Shown: positions 28,490 to 37,651 of the stretch, one piece after another
How the letters are laid out: every line of letters starts with the position of its first letter
How positions within the stretch are numbered: position 1 is the stretch's first letter
Source: Catenovulum agarivorans YM01
GTDB taxonomy: Bacteria; Pseudomonadota; Gammaproteobacteria; Enterobacterales; Alteromonadaceae
DNA length: 49,743 nucleotides
Direction of reading: 5' to 3'
Assembly: GCF_000281085.1 (NCBI RefSeq)
Contig: NZ_JH767530.1
Span: 42,887-92,629, forward strand
Position numbers and translations under genes: made by a program
The notes under the pieces: generated by a model
The model's input: only the letters and a program-made list of their open reading frames with translations
The model's database searches: none
What the model was told of the DNA's origin: nothing

Positions 28490-28501
28490 TGGTAAGGCCA
28501 A
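28490..28501 (+). promoter_or_regulatory. Candidate regulon operator (copy 2)
   Basis: TGGTAAGGCCAA flanked by AAAG and TT, 81 bp upstream of TonB receptor 2. Confidence 0.6.
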
Positions 28502-28658
28502 TTAATTTGGTGGTTTTTTCTATTTATCATGATTTGTTTAACTTATATTCATGATTTTACGTAATTTTATTGTTTTTTCGGTTTGTTGATATTGTTTTAA
28601 CTGGCTGGAGTATTTCTTGTTGAGCTAAATTATTTGCGTTAAATGTCATGTGATAATG

Positions 28659-28670
28659 TTGTAAGGCCAA
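28659..28670 (+). promoter_or_regulatory. Candidate regulon operator (copy 3)
   Basis: TTGTAAGGCCAA, one base off the core, followed by TTTT; 91 bp upstream of the beta-helix protein. The bases before it (TGATAATG) resemble those before copy 2 (TGATAAAG), so conservation extends beyond the 12-bp core. Confidence 0.55.
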
Positions 28671-28760
28671 TTTTGCTGTGCTAATGTTTTTAATTGTTAA
28701 TGGAATGTATTTAATGAATGGCTTCACACTTACACAATTAAACACATGAGGTAAATTTAT

Positions 28761-30236
28761 ATGGAAAAAACTAACTTTAAATTTTTGAGGGTGCCAGTAG
28801 CGTTAGCAGTTTCGACTGTTTCGGTGCTTGCTTGTGGTCTGTCATTTGAAACGGTTGCGCAAAACATCAATGTATATTCAGCTGCAGAGTTACAAGCGGC
28901 TTTAAGAAATGCCAGTGCGGGAGATGAGATAGTCGTTTATCCTGGCAGCTATATTGGTCAAAAAGGGGAGGCAAATAGTGGTAGTAGCCCGGCACACTTT
29001 TATAGTGATAAAAGTGGTACGGCCTCTAACCCTATTGTGTTGAAAAGTTACGCTAAATCTGACAAACAAACTTTGCAAGGTGACAACGTAGACTCGGGAT
29101 ATATTTTATATTTGACCGGGGACCATTGGCGAATTAAAGATTTAAAGTTCAAGACCGCGCAAAAAGGCATTATGTTAGAAGGGGCAAACTACAATTTGAT
29201 TGACAATGTTGAAGTGTCTGATATAGGTGCCGAAGCCGTGCATTTTCGTCAGTCTAGCTCTCACAACAAATTGACTAACTGCTACATTCACAATACTGGC
29301 AAACGTGTTGGCAAAGAGGGTTTTGGGGAAGGCGTCTATGTTGGGACACACAATGGACACGAGTCGGCTACGCTCGATCCAAGCAACTATAATTTAATTG
29401 GTGGTTGTACTATCGGTCCTAATGTTACAGCCGAGACCTTTGATGTTAAATCTGGCACCAAAGGTACTGTGATTGAATCTAACAATTTAAGTGGCAAGGG
29501 TATTATTGGTACCAGCGGCAATCCGGCTGCCGATAGTTTCATCGATTTGAAAGGTACTGATGTTATTGTTAGATATAACAAAATGGATTGGCAAGATGAT
29601 AACAATCTTGCTCACGCTATTTTTACCTATCAGGAGCATAGGGCTTCCAATATTTACGAAAATGAATTTACGCTCAAATCTTCATCGCCCATATTCAAAA
29701 TATTAGAAGAAACAGTTCATGCCAAAAACAATAGCCGTTTGGACAATGGTACTAAAGTCGTTGAAGCTGACTATCAATTAAACAAAATGGATGATCAGTT
29801 AGACAATTCAATTGAACAGCCTTATCAAGGACCTTATTCATGTTTTGATGAATTGACCAATGGGTGTGGATCAGCGCTTTCTGGTACATCACCAGAAGAT
29901 CCAGAAGAGCCTACAGATCCAAATGATGGTAGCACGCCAACGGATCCTAGCGGATGTGATTCAACTGTGTCAGTTTCTTGGAATACTAAAACAGAAGTTA
30001 CGCTTGCTGGCGCTACTTGTGTTGATTTTGGTCAAGACTTAAGCGGCGAAAATCTACAGTTTTGGGATAGTGATGCAAATTCAAGTTGTGATTTTCGCGG
30101 CTCAGTTTCTTCGATAAATGGTAGTGGCAGTCTTGACATAACCTCTAATTATGTAAGTGTTTCAAGCTTTAGCGGAACTCTACTGCAGCTGGTTGCGAAT
30201 AATGGCTGTGACTATATTAAGGTAAGGGCATATTAG
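28761..30236 (+). CDS. Secreted right-handed beta-helix protein (putative polysaccharide lyase) with C-terminal Cys domain
   Basis: 491 aa. Signal peptide about 1-34 (ending VAQ). Residues 35-365 form a parallel beta-helix of the pectate-lyase/PL6 type, beginning INVYSAAELQAALRNASAGDEIVVYPGSY, with GEGVYVGTHNG, TFDVKSGTKGTVIESN and DSFIDLKGTDVIVRYNKMDW blocks. The KSGT and DxxIDLKG spacing resembles an uncharacterised group related to pectin-lyase-fold enzymes rather than classical chondroitinase B. A Pro/Asp/Thr-rich linker (about 375-400) leads to a roughly 90-residue C-terminal domain with four or more Cys (CDST, ATC, SSCDF, NGCDY), perhaps a carbohydrate-binding module I cannot name. AGGTAAA gives a good ribosome binding site. 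Its stop is 3 bp from the convergent binding-protein gene. Catalytic residues are not assigned. Confidence 0.7.
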   Translation: MEKTNFKFLRVPVALAVSTVSVLACGLSFETVAQNINVYSAAELQAALRNASAGDEIVVYPGSYIGQKGEANSGSSPAHFYSDKSGTASNPIVLKSYAKSDKQTLQGDNVDSGYILYLTGDHWRIKDLKFKTAQKGIMLEGANYNLIDNVEVSDIGAEAVHFRQSSSHNKLTNCYIHNTGKRVGKEGFGEGVYVGTHNGHESATLDPSNYNLIGGCTIGPNVTAETFDVKSGTKGTVIESNNLSGKGIIGTSGNPAADSFIDLKGTDVIVRYNKMDWQDDNNLAHAIFTYQEHRASNIYENEFTLKSSSPIFKILEETVHAKNNSRLDNGTKVVEADYQLNKMDDQLDNSIEQPYQGPYSCFDELTNGCGSALSGTSPEDPEEPTDPNDGSTPTDPSGCDSTVSVSWNTKTEVTLAGATCVDFGQDLSGENLQFWDSDANSSCDFRGSVSSINGSGSLDITSNYVSVSSFSGTLLQLVANNGCDYIKVRAY

Positions 30237-30239
30237 TTG

Positions 30240-31103
30240 TTAATGTGTAGACTCTAATATAAAAACTTTGCGTTTGGTCAGCTGCAACTCTTGTTGTAGT
30301 TGGCCAAAATATTTAGTGAAAAGTAAGTCGAAATTACCATTTTTTTGGATAGCATCTAAACCTACTTCGATATCTTTCGCCATGTCAGGTTCGGCTGGCG
30401 TTACATAATAATAAACAGGCAGTTTTGTTTGCAATAAAATGGTTTTCTCTATAACCATGTTTGGATAATTGTGGCTACGCGACTGAACTTCGGCAAGGAC
30501 TTCATTAACACCCCTAGGGAAAAAATCGAAGCGATCTTTGGCTAACATTTTGAATAAACCATCGTAGTTAGAGCTTGTGACTAAGTTGAAATTATTTTGC
30601 TGAAAAATTCTAGTAATAGACCAAACATGGCCTGTGCCTAATTTGAGTTTTTTGAGTTGTTCAATGTCGGTTATTTGCTCAAATATGGGCTGTTTATATT
30701 GGTTTATTAATAATACGCGTTGGCCTAACAATCCTCTTAACAAAGGCCTTTTTACAGCTATCAGTGTTTTATCCCACTCCGTCCGAGCTGCCGCCCACAT
30801 TACATGTGCATGTATGCCGTGGTGCATTTGCCGTTCTGCACGAGCTTCATTCATTGGCTCGCTAAAAACGACATTGTACTTGTTGGGAGATGAATGATTA
30901 AGTGCCTCAATTAATAGCGCGCTGGCGTAGTTTCCACGAACGTCAATTGCTGAACTGCTAGGGGTAACTAAAACCAAGTCTTTGGCGAGCGCAGCGTTAC
31001 ATCCTAAAACAAGCGTGATGAATAACCCAATGGCGTATGCATTTAGCGAGCGCACTATATTTGGTTGGTTGTCACACGAGTTAGATACAAGTTTAGACGG
31101 CAT
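30240..31103 (-). CDS. Periplasmic solute-binding-like protein (paralogue 2 of 3)
   Basis: 287 aa as drawn. A GTG at 31055 would give a more ordinary signal peptide (RSLNAYAIGLFITLVLGCNAALA), and no clear Shine-Dalgarno sequence decides between the two starts. It shares with the other two paralogues KRPLLRGLLGQRVLLIN, LGTGHVWSITRIF, MLAKDRFDFFPRGVNEV, and a C-terminal MAKDIEVGL block, so all three derive from one ancestor. No permease or ATPase lies nearby. It is divergent from uxuB, and the operator-like motif at 31199 falls in the shared upstream region, so it may be co-regulated with uronate breakdown. Ligand unknown. Confidence 0.75.
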   Translation of the reverse strand: MPSKLVSNSCDNQPNIVRSLNAYAIGLFITLVLGCNAALAKDLVLVTPSSSAIDVRGNYASALLIEALNHSSPNKYNVVFSEPMNEARAERQMHHGIHAHVMWAAARTEWDKTLIAVKRPLLRGLLGQRVLLINQYKQPIFEQITDIEQLKKLKLGTGHVWSITRIFQQNNFNLVTSSNYDGLFKMLAKDRFDFFPRGVNEVLAEVQSRSHNYPNMVIEKTILLQTKLPVYYYVTPAEPDMAKDIEVGLDAIQKNGNFDLLFTKYFGQLQQELQLTKRKVFILESTH

Positions 31104-31198
31104 AAATGGCTACATTAATAAATTTGTTCAAGTCTTTACAAAGCTTAGCAAAGTTTTAGTTTCTGGAATGAGAATGTTAGATTATAGTAAAAAATAAT

Positions 31199-31210
31199 TG
31201 GTAAGGCCAC
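31199..31210 (+). promoter_or_regulatory. Candidate regulon operator (copy 4)
   Basis: TGGTAAGGCCAC, flanked by AAT before and TTG after. Compared with the other copies its flanks are swapped (AATTGG...CCACTT instead of AAGTGG...CCAATT), as expected for an imperfect palindrome with AAnTGG/CCAnTT half-sites. It lies 109 bp upstream of uxuB and 95 bp from the divergent binding-protein gene. Confidence 0.6.
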
Positions 31211-31318
31211 TTGACTGCGGAGCGATTTAAACTATAATTTTTCTTTATTATTTGATTAAATGTTGGCAAAATCAATCAATAACACGCATTTTGTCTAACC
31301 ATCAACCTTGGTGAATGT

Positions 31319-32779
31319 ATGCAACTTAGTAACGAATATTTAACTCAGCACTCGTCTAGCCTAGTAAATTCAGGTGTAGGGACTCCGAAGTATGATCGAG
31401 AAAAATTAAATATAGGTATAGTCCACTTAGGGTTGGGTGCGTTCCATCGTTCTCATCAAGCGGTTTTTACAGATGCGGTATTAAATAAAACTGGTGATTT
31501 GAGCTGGGGAATTTGTGCTGTTGCGTTTAGTAATGAAGAACTCAAAAATCACATAAATCGTCAAGATGGTTTATATACCAATGTTATCTGTGGGAAAGAA
31601 CAAAATTTTCAGATTATTGGCTCAATCAAACAGGCTTTAGTTGCTTCAAAACAAATGACAGAAGTGCTCGCAACGCTAGCACTGCCTTCGGTAAAACTTG
31701 TCTCTTTAACTGTGACTGAAAAAGGTTATTGCCTGAACGAAGCTGGCACGCTTGATACCAAGGTTGCCAATGTACAGCATGACATCCAAAATATATCTTC
31801 GCCGAAAACTGCGATAGGTATTTTGGTCGCGGGTTTGTTGGGCCGTTTTGAAAAGGGGCAGAGCGCATTTAACGTTATCGCCTGCGATAACTTACCGCAT
31901 AATGGTGACAAGCTAAAGAAAGCGACCGTTGCTTTAGCTCGTGAAATTAGTCCAGATTTAGCGAATTGGATTGAAGCTAATGCTAAGTTTCCAAACACTA
32001 TGGTTGATTGTATTACTCCGAAAACTGAAGACGCCACAGTTAGTGCGGTTGAGCAAAAGCTCTCGTACACAGATTCAGTGCCAGTGCAACGAGAACCGTT
32101 TGCTCAATGGGTAATTGAAGATATTAAAGGTATGCCTCGCCCAGCTTGGGAACAAGCAGGTGTTTTGTTTACCAATGATGTTGCGGGCTTTGAAAAAACT
32201 AAACTAAGAATCTTAAATGGCACACATTCTGCGCTTGCTTATATCGGCTCTTTGCTAAATATAGATACGGTTTATAACGCTATTAACAATCGCAAGGTTA
32301 GAGCTTTTATTACAGAATTGCTTGAGCAAGAGATTATACCAAGTATTGAAGCACCTGCCGGCTTGGACTTACACGATTACGCTACCGCTATTATTGAGCG
32401 TTACGACAATCCATCAATCCGTCATTTGTTGATTCAAATTGCTGCCGATGGTTCTTTAAAAATCCCAGTACGTACTTTGGAACCAATTAAAGAAAATTTG
32501 GCCGCGAATAGGCCAATTGCGCACTTGTCGATTGTGGTTGCTGCTTGGATTCGTTTTGTTGTTTCGCGTGTTGAACAGCAGGCAGACATTGCTGATCCAA
32601 AACAACAAAGTATTTGTGCCCTTGTTGCTCGATTTTCCGGGGATATCGCTCAAGATGTAAAAGCGTTTTTACAAATTGACGGAATTGTTGAAAAAGAGCT
32701 GCTTGCCAATCCGCAGTTTGTCGACTCTGTCGTTCGTGCTTATCGCGAACTTGATGGCTTTTTATCTTCTTTGGCTTAA
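31319..32779 (+). CDS. uxuB: D-fructuronate reductase (mannonate oxidoreductase)
   Basis: 486 aa, the length of E. coli UxuB. This long-chain mannitol-dehydrogenase family enzyme reduces D-fructuronate to D-mannonate with NADH. The Rossmann N-terminus is NIGIVHLGLGAFHRSHQAV, and the family's catalytic K-x4-N-x2-H is present as K295, N300 and H303 in KLRILNGTHS. SLTVTEKGY and CDNLPHNG are further family blocks. UxaB (tagaturonate reductase) is the alternative; UxuB is preferred by the general pattern, and the glucuronate-type neighbours agree. It is followed 29 bp later by uxaC, so the two form an operon under the operator-like motif at 31199. A terminator closes that operon. Confidence 0.88.
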   Translation: MQLSNEYLTQHSSSLVNSGVGTPKYDREKLNIGIVHLGLGAFHRSHQAVFTDAVLNKTGDLSWGICAVAFSNEELKNHINRQDGLYTNVICGKEQNFQIIGSIKQALVASKQMTEVLATLALPSVKLVSLTVTEKGYCLNEAGTLDTKVANVQHDIQNISSPKTAIGILVAGLLGRFEKGQSAFNVIACDNLPHNGDKLKKATVALAREISPDLANWIEANAKFPNTMVDCITPKTEDATVSAVEQKLSYTDSVPVQREPFAQWVIEDIKGMPRPAWEQAGVLFTNDVAGFEKTKLRILNGTHSALAYIGSLLNIDTVYNAINNRKVRAFITELLEQEIIPSIEAPAGLDLHDYATAIIERYDNPSIRHLLIQIAADGSLKIPVRTLEPIKENLAANRPIAHLSIVVAAWIRFVVSRVEQQADIADPKQQSICALVARFSGDIAQDVKAFLQIDGIVEKELLANPQFVDSVVRAYRELDGFLSSLA

Positions 32780-32807
32780 CCGGCAATAAATATATTAAGA
32801 GGTTGTA

Positions 32808-34238
32808 ATGGCTAACTTTACTCCGTATTCAATTCATGAAGACCGTTTGTTCAGTGCTGATAAAAAACTGAGGGATATCAGCCGAGAATTGTATGCGTCA
32901 ATTAAAAATTTACCGATTGTAAGCCCACACGGGCACACTGATCCGCGTTGGTTTGCAGAAAACAATAATTTTTCGAATGCTGCAGAACTGCTCATCATCC
33001 CAGATCATTATGTGTTTAGGATGTTGTATAGCCAAGGGGTTAGTTTGGAGTCTCTTGGCATATCTAGGTTAGACGGTGGTTTAGTCGAAACAGACTACCG
33101 CAAAATATGGCGTTGTTTTGCTAAACACTATTATTTATTTCATGGGACGCCGTCTCGCATGTGGATGGATCATGTGTTGTGCAGCATATTCGGCTTTGAA
33201 GTTGAATTGACCGAAGCTTCAGCTGACTTTTTTTACGATAGAATCAATGAAATATTGGCAAGCGACGAGTTTAAACCTCGCGCTCTGTTAGAAAAATTTA
33301 ACATCGAATTGTTGGCTACCACAGAAGGTGGTTTGGATGACTTGAGTTATCATGCCCAGTTGAAAGGCACCGGACTAGACAAAACCGTTATTACCACTTT
33401 CCGTCCAGATGATATTGTTGATCCAGAAAATGGTAATTTTGCACAAAATTTACAAACGTTAGCCGAAAAAACAGGGCAAGATTGTGGCAGTTGGCAAGGG
33501 TATTTAGCGGCAATTCGTAATAGACGTGCATTTTTCCAAGCACACGGCGCTACTGCAACAGATCATGGCCATGCAACTGCAAAAACAGCCAACTTAACCA
33601 AAACCGAATGTGAGCGATTATTTAGTCAAGTGCGCTCGGGTAATTTTACTGCTGAGCAGGCTGAACTGTTTCGTGCACAAATGTTAACTGAGTTAGCGGG
33701 CATGAGTTTGCAAGATGGAATGGTTATGCAAATACATCCTGGTGTATATCGTAACCACAATAGCCATGTACTAAAGAACTTTGGTCGAGACAAAGGTGGA
33801 GATATCCCAGTACAGACTGAATTTGTGCATAATTTACAACCTTTGCTAAATAAGTACGGTAATTCAACTGATTTGCGTATTATTTTATTTACTTTAGACG
33901 AAACGACCTATACACGTGAGCTTGCCCCACTAGCAGGGCATTATCCAGCATTAAAACTAGGACCAGCTTGGTGGTTTCATGATTCACCTGAAGGCATGTT
34001 GCGTTACCGCCATGCAGTCACTGAAACAGCTGGTTTATATAACACGGTTGGTTTTAATGATGATACTCGCGCGTTTTTATCTATCCCTGCGCGTCATGAC
34101 GTAGCTCGTCGCATCGACTGCCGATTCTTAGCACAAATGGTTGCGGAGCATAGAATTTCTGAAAGTGCGGCTTTTGAATTAGCCCACGATTTGACTTATC
34201 GCTTAGCGAAAGAAGCGTATCAAAATACCAGAGTGTAA
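32808..34238 (+). CDS. uxaC: Uronate isomerase
   Basis: 476 aa, usual length for UxaC of the amidohydrolase superfamily. It isomerises D-glucuronate to D-fructuronate (and D-galacturonate to D-tagaturonate). SPHGHTDPRWF (39-49) carries the metal-binding H41/H43 pair, and PDHYVFRMLYSQGV and KLGPAWWFHDSPEGMLRYRH are strongly typical of the family. AGAGGTTG precedes the ATG. It is the second gene after uxuB. Together they convert glucuronate to D-mannonate; the enzyme that normally follows, mannonate dehydratase, is not in the window. Confidence 0.95.
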   Translation: MANFTPYSIHEDRLFSADKKLRDISRELYASIKNLPIVSPHGHTDPRWFAENNNFSNAAELLIIPDHYVFRMLYSQGVSLESLGISRLDGGLVETDYRKIWRCFAKHYYLFHGTPSRMWMDHVLCSIFGFEVELTEASADFFYDRINEILASDEFKPRALLEKFNIELLATTEGGLDDLSYHAQLKGTGLDKTVITTFRPDDIVDPENGNFAQNLQTLAEKTGQDCGSWQGYLAAIRNRRAFFQAHGATATDHGHATAKTANLTKTECERLFSQVRSGNFTAEQAELFRAQMLTELAGMSLQDGMVMQIHPGVYRNHNSHVLKNFGRDKGGDIPVQTEFVHNLQPLLNKYGNSTDLRIILFTLDETTYTRELAPLAGHYPALKLGPAWWFHDSPEGMLRYRHAVTETAGLYNTVGFNDDTRAFLSIPARHDVARRIDCRFLAQMVAEHRISESAAFELAHDLTYRLAKEAYQNTRV

Positions 34239-34305
34239 AGTTATGAATTTAAATGCCTTAAAGTTTGTTGGTGAGTGTTTGCTTACTCTTTGAGGCTTGA
34301 ATGTT

Positions 34306-34328
34306 AGTGCTTTTACTGAGCACTTTTT
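34306..34328 (+). terminator. Rho-independent terminator after uxaC
   Basis: AGTGCT (34306-34311) pairs with AGCACT (34319-34324) across a 7-nt loop, then a T tract. It separates uxuB-uxaC from the TRAP-lar operon. Confidence 0.8.
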
Positions 34329-34389
34329 GTTTTTCAAGTAGGACATGAGGCAGTGGATGACATTCACTGTCTTCTTTTTTGGGGGATTT

Positions 34390-35373
34390 ATGCGGTGGTT
34401 TAAAACTGTTTTTTGCTTAAGTGTGTTAGTTTTTTTAGCTTCATGCGGCGGCGAACAGCAACAAGTAGTGCTTAGAATGGGTCATACACTCGATACTGAG
34501 CACAGTGTTCATAAGGCTATGGTGTATATGGCTGAACGGTTACGTCATTACTCAAATGGTGAAATGGATATAGTTATTTATCCAAGTGCACAATTGGGTA
34601 ATGAACGTGAAATGGTCGAGTTACTGCAAATTGGTAGCTTAGCTATGACCAAAGTATCGGCTGCGACCATAGAAGGTTTTGTACCTGAAATGAAAGTGTT
34701 TAGTTTGCCATATATATTTCAATCACGAGAGCATAGATGGGCCGTACTCAATGGTGAAGTGGGGCAAAATCTACTAAACGAAACACAAAGTGCACACTTG
34801 GTTGGTTTGGGTTATTACGATGCTGGTAGTCGTAGCTTTTATATGACAGATACCAAAGTTGAAGACCCTGCAGACTTAAACAGCAAAAAAATTCGCGTCA
34901 TGGAGAGCCAGACCGCAGTAAAAATGGTCAATGCCTTTGGTGGTGCCGCCACTCCGATTTCTTTTGGGGAATTATATGCTGCGCTGCAACAAGGTGTTGT
35001 TGATGGTGCAGAAAACAATCCACCCTCTTTCTACCTATCGCGTCATTATGAAATTAGCAAGTACTATATTTTGAACGAGCATACCTCTGTACCCGATGTG
35101 ATAATTGGCAGTAAACATGTCCACGACAACTTGACCAGCCAACAAAAAACTTGGTTAAAACAAGCGACGCTTGATTCAGTGGAGTATCAAAAAGAATTGT
35201 GGCTTGCAGGCGAACTAGAGGCTTTATCAGAAGTGAAAAAGGCTGGGGTTGAAGTGATTTATCCGGATAAAACACCTTTTATCAATGCGGTTAAAGAATT
35301 CCATGCAACTTTTAAAGGTACGCGTATGGGCCAATATTTAGAGCAAATTGCAAAAATGAATGAGGGTAAATAA
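34390..35373 (+). CDS. dctP: TRAP transporter substrate-binding protein DctP, lipoprotein
   Basis: 327 aa from the ATG at 34390, preceded by GGGGG; an ATG at 34345 in the same frame would put 15 extra residues before the leader and is less likely. LASC is a clear lipobox, so the protein is probably membrane-anchored, which is uncommon for Gram-negative TRAP binding proteins, usually soluble in the periplasm. Family blocks are LRMGHTLDTEHSVHKAM, YPSAQLGNEREMVELLQ, KIRVMES (the Arg normally salt-bridges the carboxylate of the ligand) and GVVDGAENNPPSFYLSRHYEI. With neighbours for uronate and aldonate metabolism the likely ligand is a hexuronate. It overlaps dctQ by one base. Confidence 0.92.
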   Translation: MRWFKTVFCLSVLVFLASCGGEQQQVVLRMGHTLDTEHSVHKAMVYMAERLRHYSNGEMDIVIYPSAQLGNEREMVELLQIGSLAMTKVSAATIEGFVPEMKVFSLPYIFQSREHRWAVLNGEVGQNLLNETQSAHLVGLGYYDAGSRSFYMTDTKVEDPADLNSKKIRVMESQTAVKMVNAFGGAATPISFGELYAALQQGVVDGAENNPPSFYLSRHYEISKYYILNEHTSVPDVIIGSKHVHDNLTSQQKTWLKQATLDSVEYQKELWLAGELEALSEVKKAGVEVIYPDKTPFINAVKEFHATFKGTRMGQYLEQIAKMNEGK

Positions 35374-35855
35374 TGAATACAGTCACCTCGCACATAGAAA
35401 GTTTATTGAAAAAACTCTTAGTCTTGTTAAGTGCATTGATTGTTGTCGGTGTAACTTGGCAAGTTATTTCACGTTATGTTCTACAAGCACCCAGCTCCGT
35501 AACTGAAGAAGCTGCTCGGTTTATTTTGATTTGGATTAGTTTGTTTGGCGCTGCTTATGCGTATCAAACTGGCTCTCACTTAGGTTTGGATATAGTTGTA
35601 AATAAGTTGTCAGAAAAAGGACAAATTTTCGCCGCTATGTTGTCGCATGTTTTTGTGGTTGGTTTCGCATTAAACGTTATGGTATTTGGCGGTTTTTCGT
35701 TGGTGGATTTAACCATGTCACCAATTCAAACATCAGCTGCACTAGAAATTAAAATGGGCTACGTATATTTTGCGGTGCCTTTGTCAGGTTTGATTATTGT
35801 TGTTTTTGGTCTTAATAAAATTAAAGATTTAGCATCACAAGTATGGGGGCGCTAG
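35373..35855 (+). CDS. dctQ: TRAP transporter small membrane subunit DctQ
   Basis: 160 aa with four membrane segments (about 15-35, 48-68, 85-108, 130-150). The PSSVTEEAARFILIWISLFGAAYAY block is diagnostic. It partners DctM in sodium-driven uptake of the substrate delivered by DctP. The start codon overlaps the dctP stop and has GAGGG upstream. Confidence 0.93.
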   Translation: MNTVTSHIESLLKKLLVLLSALIVVGVTWQVISRYVLQAPSSVTEEAARFILIWISLFGAAYAYQTGSHLGLDIVVNKLSEKGQIFAAMLSHVFVVGFALNVMVFGGFSLVDLTMSPIQTSAALEIKMGYVYFAVPLSGLIIVVFGLNKIKDLASQVWGR

Positions 35856-37162
35856 GCATAGTTATGGATTATTCAGGTTTAGTTTTAGTTATCACGTTTT
35901 TCGCTCTCCTGCTGTTAAATGTGCCTATTTCATTCAGTATTGGTATCGCAACAGCGGTTACAATGTTGTTTACTATAGATTTTGCCCCTGCCGTTACCAC
36001 AGTAGCGCAACGTTTAGCTGGTGGGGTGAACAGTTTTGTATTGTTGGCGATTCCATTCTTCGTATTGTCTGGCCTGATTATGGGGCGAGGGGGCATTGCA
36101 AAGCGTTTGATTGAATGTGCTATGGCGCTGATAGGTTTTCTGCCAGGTGGTTTGGCATTAGTTAATGTATTGTCCTGTACTTTATTTGGGGCAATTTCTG
36201 GTTCGGCTGTTGCTGCGACTAGCGCTATTGGTAGTTTTATGATCCCGCAGATGGAAAAAAACGGTTATGACAAGAATTTTGCTACAGCTGTTACCTGTAC
36301 TTCTGCTACTACCGGGATGTTAATTCCACCAAGCAACATTTTAATTATTTATGCTGTTGCGAGTGGCGGTGTTTCGATAGCTGCGCTATTTGTTGCAGGT
36401 TATTTGCCTGGTATTTTGGTTGCGTTGTCGTTAATGCTAGTGTGTGCTGGATACGCAAAAGCAAAAGGTTACCCTACAGGCGCACGTTTGCCATTGAGTG
36501 TTGTTGCTGAAAAAGTGAAAGCTGCAATTCCAAGTTTGCTTCTGATCTTTATCGTTATTGGCGGTATTATTGCTGGTGTGTTTACCGCAACTGAAGCGGG
36601 TGCTATCGCTGTTATATATTCGCTTATTTTGTCTGTGATTATATATAAAGAAGTCAAATTGAGTGAGATGTCAGAAATTTTACTTAAATCGGCAGAGACA
36701 ACGGCCATTGTAATGTTGTTGATCGGCGCTTCTTCGGCTATGTCTTGGATCATGTCTTATGTGAATATTCCACAAGCCATCAGCGAATTTTTATTAGCGT
36801 TGAGCGACAATCCATTATTGATATTATTGTTGATTAACATTTGTTTGCTGGTTATAGGTGCTTTCATGGATATGACACCAGCTGTCCTTATTTTTACACC
36901 GATCTTTTTGCCTGTAGCTGAAGCTTTAGGTATGTCGCCGCTGCACTTCGGCATCATGATAGTACTCAACTTGTCAATTGGTTTGGTGTCGCCACCTGTT
37001 GGCTCTGTATTATTTGTTGGTTGTGCAGTTGCGAAAACATCAATTGAGAAATTAGTCAGGCCACTTATCCCACTTTACTTAGCTATGATTGTTGTACTTA
37101 TGTTGGTTACTTATGTTCCCGCTATCAGTGAATTTTTACCAAGTGTGTTTGGTTTAGGCTAA
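35843..37162 (+). CDS. dctM: TRAP transporter large permease DctM
   Basis: 439 aa and about a dozen hydrophobic segments; ion-transporter superfamily permease that couples sodium influx to solute uptake. GGIAKRLIECAMALIGFLPGGLALVNVLSCTLFGAISGSAVAATSAIG and TTGMLIPPSNILIIYAVASGG are typical of the family. As drawn it overlaps dctQ by 13 bases; an in-frame ATG at 35864 would remove the overlap. Together with DctP and DctQ it forms a complete DctPQM system, the probable inner-membrane entry for the uronates processed by UxaC and UxuB. Confidence 0.95.
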   Translation: MGALGIVMDYSGLVLVITFFALLLLNVPISFSIGIATAVTMLFTIDFAPAVTTVAQRLAGGVNSFVLLAIPFFVLSGLIMGRGGIAKRLIECAMALIGFLPGGLALVNVLSCTLFGAISGSAVAATSAIGSFMIPQMEKNGYDKNFATAVTCTSATTGMLIPPSNILIIYAVASGGVSIAALFVAGYLPGILVALSLMLVCAGYAKAKGYPTGARLPLSVVAEKVKAAIPSLLLIFIVIGGIIAGVFTATEAGAIAVIYSLILSVIIYKEVKLSEMSEILLKSAETTAIVMLLIGASSAMSWIMSYVNIPQAISEFLLALSDNPLLILLLINICLLVIGAFMDMTPAVLIFTPIFLPVAEALGMSPLHFGIMIVLNLSIGLVSPPVGSVLFVGCAVAKTSIEKLVRPLIPLYLAMIVVLMLVTYVPAISEFLPSVFGLG

Positions 37163-37171
37163 GGGTTTGTC

Positions 37172-37651
37172 ATGATTTATGTGGTTATGGGGGTTAGCGG
37201 CTGTGGTAAGAGCAGTGTTGGAGAATTGTTATCCAAGGCTTTAAAAATACCATTTTATGACGCTGACGATTATCACCCGAAAGGCAATGTTGACAAGATG
37301 TCATCTGGGATCGCACTTACTGATGACGACAGATGGCCTTGGTTGCAAAAATTAAATGAAGAAATGAAAGTTTGGCAAGCTGCTGATGGGGCAGTACTAG
37401 CATGCTCTGCTTTAAAACAGATTTATCGAGAGTGTTTGGCAAAAAATATTGAAAGTGTAGTGAAATTTGTTTATCTGCAAGGCGACTTCGATACCTTACT
37501 CTCTCGGTTAGAGGGGCGCAAAGGACACTTTATGAAATCAGATTTATTGAAGTCACAGCTAGCAACCCTTGAAGAGCCAGTAGATGCGATATTTGTTGAT
37601 ATTAATCAACCATTAGAAGCAATTGTTCAAAATATTACCAAGGAACTATAA
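37172..37651 (+). CDS. gntK: Gluconokinase
   Basis: 159 aa, the usual size of the P-loop GntK/IdnK kinases. MGVSGCGKSS (6-15) is the Walker A, and FYDADDYHPKGNVDKMSSGIALTDDDRWPWL is a near-diagnostic gluconate-binding stretch. CSALKQIYRECL and GRKGHFMKSDLLKSQLATLEEP complete the family. It phosphorylates D-gluconate to 6-phosphogluconate. It lies 9 bp after dctM and abuts the LarA-family gene with no gap, so gluconate is most likely the product of that next enzyme. No gluconate permease is present, which argues that the gluconate arises inside the cell. Confidence 0.93.
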   Translation: MIYVVMGVSGCGKSSVGELLSKALKIPFYDADDYHPKGNVDKMSSGIALTDDDRWPWLQKLNEEMKVWQAADGAVLACSALKQIYRECLAKNIESVVKFVYLQGDFDTLLSRLEGRKGHFMKSDLLKSQLATLEEPVDAIFVDINQPLEAIVQNITKEL

